A stretch of 5,926 nt of DNA from Candidatus Bipolaricaulota bacterium (GCA_020350845.1 CP070725.1:287764-293689); one strand, 5' to 3'. Counted from the first letter of the stretch, positions 1-5,620 are shown. The notes: generated by a model from the sequence alone, not told the origin. A program made the numbers and translations.

Positions 1-178
1 AGAAGACCATCCTCTCTGTGGATCCCTCGTCGGAGGCGAGGTGGACGGTGAAGCGTCCAGCGTCCGACTCGCCTTGGTTGCGGACCACAAGCTGCACGGA
101 AAGCTCGCACCAGTACTCCTGCTGCTGATTCCATTCGCAGATGCAGGTGGCATCAAGCGATTCGATCATCAGGTCCGG
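1..178 (-). other. CARDB-like domain of the exported protein, cut by the window edge
   Basis: From residue 580 the protein reads DLMIESLDAT, then a short cysteine-rich insert (C590, C592, C602), then VQLVVRNQGESDAGRFTVHL. The DL-x-I-x-S-L opening followed by V-x-N-x-G and AG-x-F-x-V-x-L matches the usual layout of CARDB (cell adhesion related domain found in bacteria). The three cysteines are not typical of CARDB as I know it. The rest of the domain lies outside the window. Confidence 0.6.
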
Positions 179-1912
179 AGGCTCCTCCGGTGGAGGAAGC
201 TGCCCCGGCGGCTCTGCTGAAGGGAGGACTCCCATGCCCGGCAGGGGATCGCCTGCCGGCTGGGGACCGGTAGACAGTACGTTCACCACGAAGTCCTCGA
301 GGTAGAAGGTGGGTACTGGGGGACGAGGGAACTGTGGCAGGGCAAGCACCTCCAGCGGCCCGTCCACCGTCGGACCGGCCACGGTGAACGAGAAGACGGC
401 CGAATCGCCAGGCCAGATGCCGATGCTTCCCGACGGGAGGCTCCAGTGCCACTCGTCGGCCGCAACGCTATCGAAGTCCCAACCGGTCGGGATCGTCACC
501 GAGAGGGGCACGATCCCGGCAGATCGAGGCACCCTGAAGGCACCAACGCCGTACCGCTCTCCCTCGTGGGAGTAGACGTAGCTCAGGTTGGTGACGGTGT
601 ACGTGTACGTGTCAACGTCGCCGGCGCGGGTGACACACTCCTCGACCCGAACTTCGCCGAAGCTCGAGGCCGTCCCGTACGCGACGTCGTAGGCGACGTG
701 ACCTTCCGGGCATCCGGCTAACGGGGGAACCTCGTCGCCAGTGACTCCTGGGACCGCTCCGAGGTCGAGTCGATGCGGCCCTGTGGACGGCACCGTGACC
801 ACGAAATCCGTATCGTCCCGAAGCAGCTCGGGCAGCATGCTCGCTCGGGGTTGCGCGCGGGCCTCCAGTGGGCCGTCCACCGTCGGGCCCTCCACGGAGA
901 ACGAGAAGACGGCCGATTCGCCCAACCACAGGCTGCCAGGGACCTCGCCCCGTTCGTCCTCCACCGCGTGCCAGTACCACGAGTCCCTCGCGTGGCGGTC
1001 GAAGCGCCAGTTCGGTGGGGTGGTGACGGAGACCGGCTCCAGTCGGGCGGGATTGGGCACACGGAAGACAGCAATGCCAAGCGGCATGCGCAATGCGATC
1101 CCCCACGGATGGAGGTAGTAGCTGAGGTTGGTAACGGTGTAGGTATACGTGTCGACGCCGCCTTCGCGGGTGACACACTCCTCGACGCGGACCTCGCCGA
1201 ACCCCGGACTCGGCAGCGTAGGTGGTGTCCCGTATCCCACGTCGTAGGCGACGTGTCCCTCGGGACAACCCGACAGTGGGGGAGTTCCCGGGAGCGCCGC
1301 GACCGGCCCGAGGGACTCCATGACCACGACGGGATCGTCCCTCGAGGCGGCGTCAAGCGCCACGGCGGTGTCGTGGAGCACGTTGACCCGGCCGGTGCCG
1401 ATCCCCGTCGGCCCTGCATAGGAGACCGTGAAGATCGCCGACTCGCCGATCTCGATCCCCGCGTCGCCCGGGGGCAGGTCCCACCAGTGACAGGCAGCGC
1501 CGTCGCGATGGGTCCACCCCGGGGGACCCGTGGCCGCAATGCTCCCCAGATCCAGACGATCGGGCGCGCTGACGCTCCCGATCCCCATCTCACGACCCAT
1601 TTCGTCACACACGGCGTAACCAAGATTCGTGATCACGTAGGCGTACGTATCGACACCGCCATCGCGCGTGACGCACACCTCGACGCGGACTTCATCCGTC
1701 GTCGCGCGCGATCGACTTCCGTACGCCACAGCGTTCGCGATGTATCCGGGAGGGCAACTGATCACCCGATGTGAAGGGATTCCTCCGGGGATCACGGGCG
1801 AGGCAGGCGGCGCTTCCGAGGGGTCGTCGCCGAGGCCGGTCCCTGGAGCGAGCACCAGGAGAAGGGCGCAGCCGATCAGGGCTACGCCGGGGAGTCGCTT
1901 TCGCCAGGTCAT
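1..1912 (-). CDS. Exported multi-repeat surface or periplasmic protein, C-terminus beyond window
   Basis: The frame starts at the ATG whose first base is 1912 and reads 637 codons without a stop to the left edge, so the C-terminus is missing. A GGAAGGAG ribosome binding site lies 8 nt upstream and a promoter further up. Residues 1-28 look like a Sec signal peptide: basic WRKR, a hydrophobic stretch rich in L, V and A, and probable cleavage near residue 28. Three related domains follow at residues 51-203, 214-379 and 399-550. Each has a GCPEGHVAYDV-like opening, a VEECVTR-like second cysteine, a DTYTYTVTNLSY strand, a P-x-x-W...W core, a G-[ED]-SA-[VI]-F segment, a GPT motif and an STGP-like end. 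A proline-rich linker (551-579) leads to a CARDB-like domain from residue 580. The beta-rich repeats suggest extracellular beta-sandwich modules for adhesion or structure (inference). No catalytic motif is visible. I do not recognise the repeat as a named family. Confidence 0.93.
   Translation of the reverse strand, partial: MTWRKRLPGVALIGCALLLVLAPGTGLGDDPSEAPPASPVIPGGIPSHRVISCPPGYIANAVAYGSRSRATTDEVRVEVCVTRDGGVDTYAYVITNLGYAVCDEMGREMGIGSVSAPDRLDLGSIAATGPPGWTHRDGAACHWWDLPPGDAGIEIGESAIFTVSYAGPTGIGTGRVNVLHDTAVALDAASRDDPVVVMESLGPVAALPGTPPLSGCPEGHVAYDVGYGTPPTLPSPGFGEVRVEECVTREGGVDTYTYTVTNLSYYLHPWGIALRMPLGIAVFRVPNPARLEPVSVTTPPNWRFDRHARDSWYWHAVEDERGEVPGSLWLGESAVFSFSVEGPTVDGPLEARAQPRASMLPELLRDDTDFVVTVPSTGPHRLDLGAVPGVTGDEVPPLAGCPEGHVAYDVAYGTASSFGEVRVEECVTRAGDVDTYTYTVTNLSYVYSHEGERYGVGAFRVPRSAGIVPLSVTIPTGWDFDSVAADEWHWSLPSGSIGIWPGDSAVFSFTVAGPTVDGPLEVLALPQFPRPPVPTFYLEDFVVNVLSTGPQPAGDPLPGMGVLPSAEPPGQLPPPEEPPDLMIESLDATCICEWNQQQEYWCELSVQLVVRNQGESDAGRFTVHLASDEGSTERMVF
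263..718 (-). repeat. Tandem domain copy 3 of the exported protein (residues 399-550)
   Basis: This copy opens GCPEGHVAYDVAYGT and carries FGEVRVEECVTR, DTYTYTVTNLSYVY, GWDFD, EWHWS, GDSAVFSF and GPTVDGPLE, ending in STGP. The conserved cysteines are C401 and C426. It shares almost all signature motifs with copy 2, so these two arose by a later duplication than the one that split off copy 1. Confidence 0.85.
776..1273 (-). repeat. Tandem domain copy 2 of the exported protein (residues 214-379)
   Basis: This copy opens GCPEGHVAYDVGYGT and carries FGEVRVEECVTR, DTYTYTVTNLSYY, NWRFD, SWYWH, GESAVFSF and GPTVDGPLE, ending in STGP. The conserved cysteines are C216 and C246. It is close to copy 3 at DNA level: plus-strand 1121-1200 matches 581-660 at 69 of 80 bases counted by hand, and 874-922 matches 361-409 at 44 of 49. 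Confidence 0.85.
1304..1762 (-). repeat. Tandem domain copy 1 of the exported protein (residues 51-203)
   Basis: This is the most divergent of the three copies. Its opening reads CPPGYIANAVAYG and its second conserved cysteine is in VEVCVTR; these are C53 and C80, 27 residues apart. It keeps DTYAYVITNLGY, a W...HWW core, GESAIF and GPT. Unlike the other copies it has two extra cysteines, C102 and C141, which could form a second disulfide if the domain is exported. Confidence 0.8.
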
Positions 1913-1920
1913 GGTCGACA

Positions 1921-1928
1921 CTCCTTCC
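1921..1928 (-). promoter_or_regulatory. Ribosome binding site of the repeat protein gene
   Basis: On the minus strand GGAAGGAG lies 8 nt before the ATG at 1912. This near-consensus site fixes the start codon and is the main non-coding proof that the long minus-strand frame, rather than the antisense frames over it, is the real gene. Confidence 0.88.
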
Positions 1929-1994
1929 GAGACGGATCGGGCGCCGGCACCCTGCTCTGCGCCTGACCCGCGCACTGACGGCGCTTCTCGCACC

Positions 1995-2022
1995 AGTATG
2001 GATCGCCCGGTGTAGCTGTCAA
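1995..2022 (-). promoter_or_regulatory. Sigma-70-type promoter for the repeat protein gene
   Basis: The minus strand has a perfect TTGACA (-35, plus positions 2017-2022), a 16-nt spacer and CATACT (-10, plus positions 1995-2000; 4 of 6 consensus with the key A2 and T6 present). Transcription would start near 1988 and give a leader of about 75 nt before the ATG at 1912. This is the best promoter-like sequence I found in the window. Confidence 0.55.
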
Positions 2023-2221
2023 ACCGCAGGAGCTTGGTGTCGTTCGAGCCGGGGCCTCCCGAGCGCGGGTCCCGGTGGGGGCGCCTCAGGCACGTCCTGT
2101 CGAGCGCGCTTTGAGCGCCCTGCAGATCTCACCTTTGCGCCGAACTCGGCGGCAACACCGGGCGAAGTGGAGGAAAAACGGAGGCCCGCGACTACACACT
2201 CCCGACGAAGGGAGGGACAGC

Positions 2222-2308
2222 ATGACGGATCTTCAAGCTTCTCGGACCCCGCGCTGTCCCGATCTCAAGACAAGGAGGAGAGTGTCATGCGTACGTGCGC
2301 ATCCGTGA
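2222..2308 (+). CDS. Possible 28-residue leader ORF overlapping the next gene
   Basis: A short ORF begins with ATG at 2222, 5 nt after GGAGGG (2211-2216), and ends in TGA at 2306-2308. The peptide starts MTDLQASRTPRCPDLK and is rich in arginine. It overlaps the first 22 bases of the exported protein gene (start 2287) in another frame, so ribosomes ending it would stop just past that gene's start. Translational coupling or a leader-peptide role is possible. I do not recognise the peptide, and nothing like an attenuator (a run of one amino acid's codons, or a terminator after it) is visible. A chance purine-rich stretch before a chance ATG is the alternative, so confidence is low. Confidence 0.3.
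   Translation: MTDLQASRTPRCPDLKTRRRVSCVRAHP
2272..2279 (+). promoter_or_regulatory. Ribosome binding site of the small exported protein gene
   Basis: AAGGAGGA, nearly the full anti-16S complement, lies 7 nt before the ATG at 2287. It decides the start against the long upstream extension of the frame. It sits inside the possible leader ORF 2222-2308, so translation of that ORF would pass over it. Confidence 0.85.
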
Positions 2309-2742
2309 TGTTGGTCGTTGTGGTGCTGTTCGCGTCAAGCCTCGCCGCAGTCTGCGCGAGGCCGGCGGTGACGGCCCACGGGGAGTTCCAGTCGCAGTTC
2401 CATATCGCGGGTCAGTGGTTCGAGGTGCAGATCGCGTTCAACGTGCAGGATCGTGGAGACGTCGGAGACCGCGGGAACCTCTCCATGCGTGCCTTCGACC
2501 ACTGGACCGGCAAGCTGGTGGCCGTCCTCGTCTCCGAGGGCGAGATGGACGTGTTCCTCGACGGGGACTGGGTCCTGTTCACCACGGCTCTCAGGCCGAC
2601 CTTCTTCGATCCGGACTACTACCTGCCGCTGCATCTGTTCCCTGCAGTAACGTTCCAGGCCCTGGACGGCGGAGAGGACGACGAGTTCAAGGTGTTCCTC
2701 GCGCCTCTTCCCGTCGAGAAGGGGAAGATCGTCGTCCGCTAG
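2287..2742 (+). CDS. Small exported protein of unknown function
   Basis: The gene encodes 151 residues. The start at 2287 is fixed by AAGGAGGA (2272-2279), 7 nt upstream; the frame stays open further upstream only because it runs opposite the repeat protein gene. Residues 1-24 form a clear Sec signal peptide: MRTC, a hydrophobic core around VMLVVVVLFASSLAA, and probable cleavage after VCA at residue 24. The mature part is about 127 residues with alternating hydrophobic and polar residues, suggesting beta strands: FQSQFHIAGQWFEVQIAFNV (34-53), GNLSMRAFDHWTGKLVAVLV (63-82), DVFLDGDWVLF (88-98), and an ending EKGKIVVR. It has no mature cysteine and no catalytic motif. The strand and glycine spacing loosely recalls small secreted beta-barrel proteins with F-x-F-N-V, G-x-L and W-x-x-G segments, but I cannot name a family. 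It is divergent from the repeat protein gene, and a strong hairpin follows its stop. Confidence 0.9.
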   Translation: MRTCASVMLVVVVLFASSLAAVCARPAVTAHGEFQSQFHIAGQWFEVQIAFNVQDRGDVGDRGNLSMRAFDHWTGKLVAVLVSEGEMDVFLDGDWVLFTTALRPTFFDPDYYLPLHLFPAVTFQALDGGEDDEFKVFLAPLPVEKGKIVVR

Positions 2743-2763
2743 TCTGCTCGTCTCGGCGACGTG

Positions 2764-2804
2764 GCCCCGCGTGCCCACGGATCGGCCCGGTGGGCACGCG
2801 GGGC
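2764..2804 (+). terminator. Strong hairpin after the small exported protein gene, likely terminator
   Basis: GCCCCGCGTGCCCAC (2764-2778) and its exact reverse complement (2790-2804) form a perfect 15-bp stem with an 11-nt loop. It begins 21 nt after the stop codon of the 151-residue gene. No T-run follows (ATCATCGGG comes next), so it is not a textbook intrinsic terminator. It could be a hairpin-only terminator or a 3'-end stabiliser. Its placement right after a gene, and before a gene with its own promoter, favours an end-of-transcript role. Confidence 0.6.
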
Positions 2805-3018
2805 ATCATCGGGCCGGCACTCCTCGTGGAGCGGTGGCAGATCACCGACCAGCACCGGGAGGCCGACCCGCCATCGGGGACAGGTCAAGGAGCCCCACAT
2901 CCCTCACCAGCCGCCGAGCGCGCCCCTCGGCACGTCCTCCGATACACCTGATTCCGCAGCATCCGGAACCTCCCGGAGGACTCTTCCGCTCTGGCTCCGA
3001 TACCACCGGGACAGGCGG
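2805..3018. other. Intergenic stretch upstream of the regulator with candidate operator repeats
   Basis: No gene is supported here. The regulator's frame is open back to 2771, but that stretch has no domain similarity, and the good ribosome binding site lies downstream. Short symmetric elements cluster before the promoter: TTCCG-N7-CGGAA (2952-2968), TCCGG-N6-CCGGA (2962-2977) and CCTCC-C-GGAGG (2969-2979). The 9-mer CTCCGATAC occurs twice, at 2937-2945 and 2995-3003. These could be binding sites for a regulator, possibly the gene 3 product itself, but each is short enough to occur by chance. Confidence 0.3.
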
Positions 3019-3047
3019 TTGGCTCTCCCTCCCAGTGGCGCTACCAT
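3019..3047 (+). promoter_or_regulatory. Likely promoter of the SARP-TolB-TPR regulator gene
   Basis: TTGGCT (-35, 3019-3024, 4 of 6 consensus) and TACCAT (-10, 3042-3047, 4 of 6 consensus) are separated by exactly 17 nt. Transcription would begin near 3054 and give a short leader of about 29 nt containing the ribosome binding site. The boxes are imperfect, as expected for a gene that may need an activator. Confidence 0.4.
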
Positions 3048-3070
3048 CCTCCCATAGGGGTCCATTGGTT

Positions 3071-3076
3071 GGAGGG
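3071..3076 (+). promoter_or_regulatory. Ribosome binding site that sets the regulator's start
   Basis: GGAGGG lies 6 nt before the ATG at 3083. The protein's recognisable winged-helix domain starts about 13 residues later, so this start is preferred to the 104-codon upstream extension reaching 2771. Confidence 0.85.
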
Positions 3077-3082
3077 CACTCT

Positions 3083-5620
3083 ATGGGACAAGGAAATCGC
3101 TCTGCCGCGACTGTCGAGCCGCTGGAGATTCGCCTCCTCGGTCGGTTCGATGTCCTGCGAAGCGGGGAGTCAATCCCTGAGAACGCCTGGGATCGTCCGA
3201 AGACGAAGACCTTGCTGAAGATCCTTCTCACTCGACCGGGGATGGTCTTCATGCACGATAGCCTCATCGAGGAACTGTTCCCGGGGGACGATCCTGAGAG
3301 GGCCCGGGCCAATCTCTACTCGCGCGTCAGTCAGCTGCGCCGCACCCTCGAGCCCGATCTTGCCCGGGGATCGGAATCGCACTATGTCCTCCGTCGTGGG
3401 CAAGGCTACTGCTTCGAGGCGGGGCCATCGTGCTGGGTGGACACCGTTGAGTTCCGTCGGAAGCTGATGTCGGCCACGGATCTCGTGGAGCGGCGGGAGT
3501 GGGCGGATGCTGTCGAGGCGCTGGAAGAGGCTGTCGGGATCTTCCGTGGGGAGTTCCTTCCCGAGGATCGCTATGAGGTCTGGGCCGAAGGAACGGCGCA
3601 GGAGCTCAGGGAGTGCCATCTCGACGCGCTTCTGACGCTTGCGGAGTGCTGTGCCCAGATGGGAAGACTCCGGCAGGCCATTTCCCACTGCCAGCGGATC
3701 CTGGCGATCGAGCCGCATCGTGAGGATGCCGTCTGCCGTCTGATGGAGTATCAGGACCAGGCCGGGCAGCGTGCCGAGGCGCTCAAGACGTACGAGGAAG
3801 TCGAACGCGTTCTTAAGGACTACCTGGGCGTCGAGCCGTCTTCCGAAACGCAAGCTGTGTACAGTGCGATACGGGATCCGGAGCCGCTCACGGACGAGCC
3901 GGCCGATCTTCGAAGGATCGCTGTCCTCCCCCTCGCGGACTACGGCCCTGAATCCAAGGACACGTACTTCGCCGATGGCATGACGGAAGAGCTGATTGGA
4001 TGCCTCTCACGGATCGGTGATCTTCGCGTCATCGCACGGACCTCGGTCATGCGCTACAAGGAAACCCGGAAGCCAATCGCACAGGTGGGACGCGAGCTGG
4101 GGGCCGGCGCCATCCTAGAGGGCAGCATCCGTAGGGCCGGCGACGATGTCCGGATCAGCGTTCAGCTGATTGATGCTGTGACCGAGGATCATCTCTGGGC
4201 AGGCGACTACGATCGGACGTTGTCCGATGTTCTCTCAGTGCAACGTGACGTCGCCAAGAAGGTTGCGAAGGTTCTGGCCGTGCGCCTTCTTCCGCGCGAG
4301 TCTGAGCGGAAAGAAGCCCGGCCAATGCAGGACGGGCGTGCGTATCTCTTCCACTTGGAGGGGCTGCGCGCATTCGAAGTGGAGCAGGACTACGATGCCG
4401 CTGGCCAGGCATTCGAGAGAGCCATCGAATCCGAGCCCGATCTTGCCGTGGCACACGTCGGTCTTGCGACGACGCTGATCTACCGGGCGCGATCGGAGCG
4501 CACGCCTGAGACGGTCCTGCCCCGTGCGCGGGAAGCACTGGATCGAGCGCTCTCACTCGACCCCGCCTCGCCCGAAGCGCACGCTACACTCGGCCTTGTC
4601 CGGTGGGTGTTTGACAGGGACGCCGTCGAGGCCGAGGCCGAATTCAGAGAAGCCATCGCCCTGAACCCCAGCTACGGCCAGGCCCACGAGTGGCTCGGCG
4701 ACTTGATGGTGCAGCAATCCCGCTTCCACGAGGCGCTCGCTGAGGCACGGCACGCCCTGGCCCTGAGACCGCTCCTGCCCGACTCGTTCTGTGGCGTCGG
4801 GCGGAAGCTTCTCTCGCTCAGTCGCCCCCGCGAAGCCATCACCTACTTCGAGCAGGCGGCCCAGTTGGCTCCCCGGGGAGTCCCCGTTCTCTTAGGCATC
4901 GCCGCGGCGAAGGAGCGGCTCTACCAGTGGGAGGAAGCCGAGAAGCTCAGGAGAGACCTGATCGAGCTTCACCCCGAGTCTCCATTCATGCGATCCGGTC
5001 TCATGCTCCTGCTTCTCACCCGGGGCAAGATCGATGAGGCCCTGGGAATGCTCGACGCTTTCCGGACCCTCAGCACGAGCGATGTTCACGCAAGCTTCGT
5101 CGAAGGGGTGAGCCAACTTCTCTCGCGTCGGTACGACGAGGCCGTTGACTCGCTGTCGCGGTGCGCTGATGCCAGCGACATCGGACTTCCCATTGACGGC
5201 AGGAAGACGATCATCGGCTTTCTCGGCATCGCCCACGCCGAGCTGGGCCGGCTCGAGGATGCGCTGCGGTGCTACGAAACGGCCCGGCAGGAAGGATTGG
5301 CGTTCGGAGACGTCACCGCCATTCAGATCAGTGATACGGCCTGTGCGCTGACCAAGGCACGGATGGGTAATCCGGAGGATCTCCCGAGAGCGCTCGATCG
5401 CCTGATTCGGCGATCGAGCGAACCCGATGTCCCCGTCTTGTTGGCGATCCTCCACTTCGCGGCGAAGGATTTCGATGCTGGGTTCGAGTGGCTGAACACA
5501 GCGGTCGATCGACACGAGCGGGCGCCGTTGTCGATGATCAGAAACCACCCGTGGTTCGATCCCGCTCGAAGCGACCCTCGGTTCCGGCAAGTCCTTGAAC
5601 GGATGAACCTCGCAGACTGA
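3083..5620 (+). CDS. SARP-type transcriptional regulator with BTAD, TolB/FlgO-like and TPR domains
   Basis: The protein has 845 residues. Residues 14-112 form an OmpR/SARP-type winged helix, with a probable recognition helix at 74-91 (ARANLYSRVSQLRRTLEP) and a wing HYVLRRGQGYCFE. Residues 115-264 are a bacterial transcriptional activator domain (BTAD) with the signature EPHREDAVCRLMEY and YLGVEPS. Residues 277-403 match the TolB N-terminal/FlgO-like domain of CadC-type regulators: IAVLPL, YFADGMTEELI, RVIARTSVMRYK, VGRELGAGAILEGSIRR, LWAGDYDR. Residues 419-817 are a TPR array with clear units at 419-452, 497-531, 532-565, 566-599 and 708-740. The end, NHPWFDPARSDPRFRQVLER, is the usual tail of this TPR class. 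It probably binds DNA and acts as an activator responding to a partner or signal through the C-terminal modules; its targets are unknown. No transmembrane segment is visible, so it is likely cytoplasmic. It has its own promoter and is not in an operon here. Confidence 0.95.
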   Translation: MGQGNRSAATVEPLEIRLLGRFDVLRSGESIPENAWDRPKTKTLLKILLTRPGMVFMHDSLIEELFPGDDPERARANLYSRVSQLRRTLEPDLARGSESHYVLRRGQGYCFEAGPSCWVDTVEFRRKLMSATDLVERREWADAVEALEEAVGIFRGEFLPEDRYEVWAEGTAQELRECHLDALLTLAECCAQMGRLRQAISHCQRILAIEPHREDAVCRLMEYQDQAGQRAEALKTYEEVERVLKDYLGVEPSSETQAVYSAIRDPEPLTDEPADLRRIAVLPLADYGPESKDTYFADGMTEELIGCLSRIGDLRVIARTSVMRYKETRKPIAQVGRELGAGAILEGSIRRAGDDVRISVQLIDAVTEDHLWAGDYDRTLSDVLSVQRDVAKKVAKVLAVRLLPRESERKEARPMQDGRAYLFHLEGLRAFEVEQDYDAAGQAFERAIESEPDLAVAHVGLATTLIYRARSERTPETVLPRAREALDRALSLDPASPEAHATLGLVRWVFDRDAVEAEAEFREAIALNPSYGQAHEWLGDLMVQQSRFHEALAEARHALALRPLLPDSFCGVGRKLLSLSRPREAITYFEQAAQLAPRGVPVLLGIAAAKERLYQWEEAEKLRRDLIELHPESPFMRSGLMLLLLTRGKIDEALGMLDAFRTLSTSDVHASFVEGVSQLLSRRYDEAVDSLSRCADASDIGLPIDGRKTIIGFLGIAHAELGRLEDALRCYETARQEGLAFGDVTAIQISDTACALTKARMGNPEDLPRALDRLIRRSSEPDVPVLLAILHFAAKDFDAGFEWLNTAVDRHERAPLSMIRNHPWFDPARSDPRFRQVLERMNLAD
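3122..3418 (+). other. Winged-helix DNA-binding domain (residues 14-112)
   Basis: LEIRLLGRFDVLRSGE followed by RPKTKTLLKILLTRPGMVF is the standard start of SARP winged helices. The pair of helices around DSLIEELFPGDDPERARANL and the basic RVSQLRRTLE complete the DNA-binding fold. In SARP proteins this domain binds direct repeats close to the -35 region of target promoters. Confidence 0.9.
3908..4291 (+). other. TolB/FlgO-like domain within the regulator (residues 276-403)
   Basis: The block starts LRRIAVLPLADYG and runs through FADGMTEELIGCL, DLRVIARTSVMRY, GAGAILEGSIRRAGDDVRIS and LIDAVTEDHLWAGDYD. This order of motifs is typical of the domain found between the DNA-binding part and the TPRs of CadC-like regulators and TPR-containing adenylate cyclases. 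It is probably a sensing or protein-contact module. Its ligand is not known. Confidence 0.85.

Larger units (their letters stand above)
1913..2286. other. Divergent intergenic region between the two exported protein genes
   Basis: This 374-bp stretch separates two genes that point away from each other. It contains the leftward promoter (1995-2022), the leftward ribosome binding site (1921-1928), the possible short ORF 2222-2308 and the rightward ribosome binding site (2272-2279). I could not find a convincing -35/-10 pair for the rightward gene. Between about 2040 and 2200 I see no gene or clear signal. Confidence 0.7.

Noticed and set aside
612..1623. Two long minus-strand frames (612-1268 and 718-1623) in the other phases
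   Set aside because: They are phase-shifted readings of the repeat protein gene, arginine- and proline-rich, with no fitting ribosome binding site. Their apparent internal repeats only mirror the real domain repeats.
773..1774. Plus-strand open frame of 333 codons opposite the repeat protein gene
   Set aside because: It is antisense to a frame with signal peptide, ribosome binding site and repeated domains; its own translation is rich in R, G and H with no recognisable domain.
1868..1879. Lipobox-like L-I-G-C in the signal peptide of the repeat protein (C15)
   Set aside because: The hydrophobic stretch continues for about eight residues after the cysteine and the part before it is short, so ordinary signal peptidase I cleavage near residue 28 fits better.
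1771..2286. N-terminal extension of the small exported protein up to an ATG at 1771
   Set aside because: It would run antisense to the start of the repeat protein gene and place the signal peptide in the middle of the protein; the ribosome binding site at 2272-2279 fixes the start at 2287.
2335..2778. Minus-strand 147-codon frame across the small exported protein gene
   Set aside because: It is antisense to a gene with strong start signals and signal peptide, and has no such signals of its own.
3048..3075. CCTCC (3048-3052) that could pair with the regulator's ribosome binding site GGAGG (3071-3075)
   Set aside because: The predicted transcript starts near 3054, after the CCTCC, so the pairing would not exist in the RNA; it matters only if the true start lies further upstream.
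2771..3082. 104-codon N-terminal extension of the regulator
   Set aside because: It has no domain similarity, starts inside the strong hairpin, and bypasses the well-placed GGAGGG and ATG at 3083.
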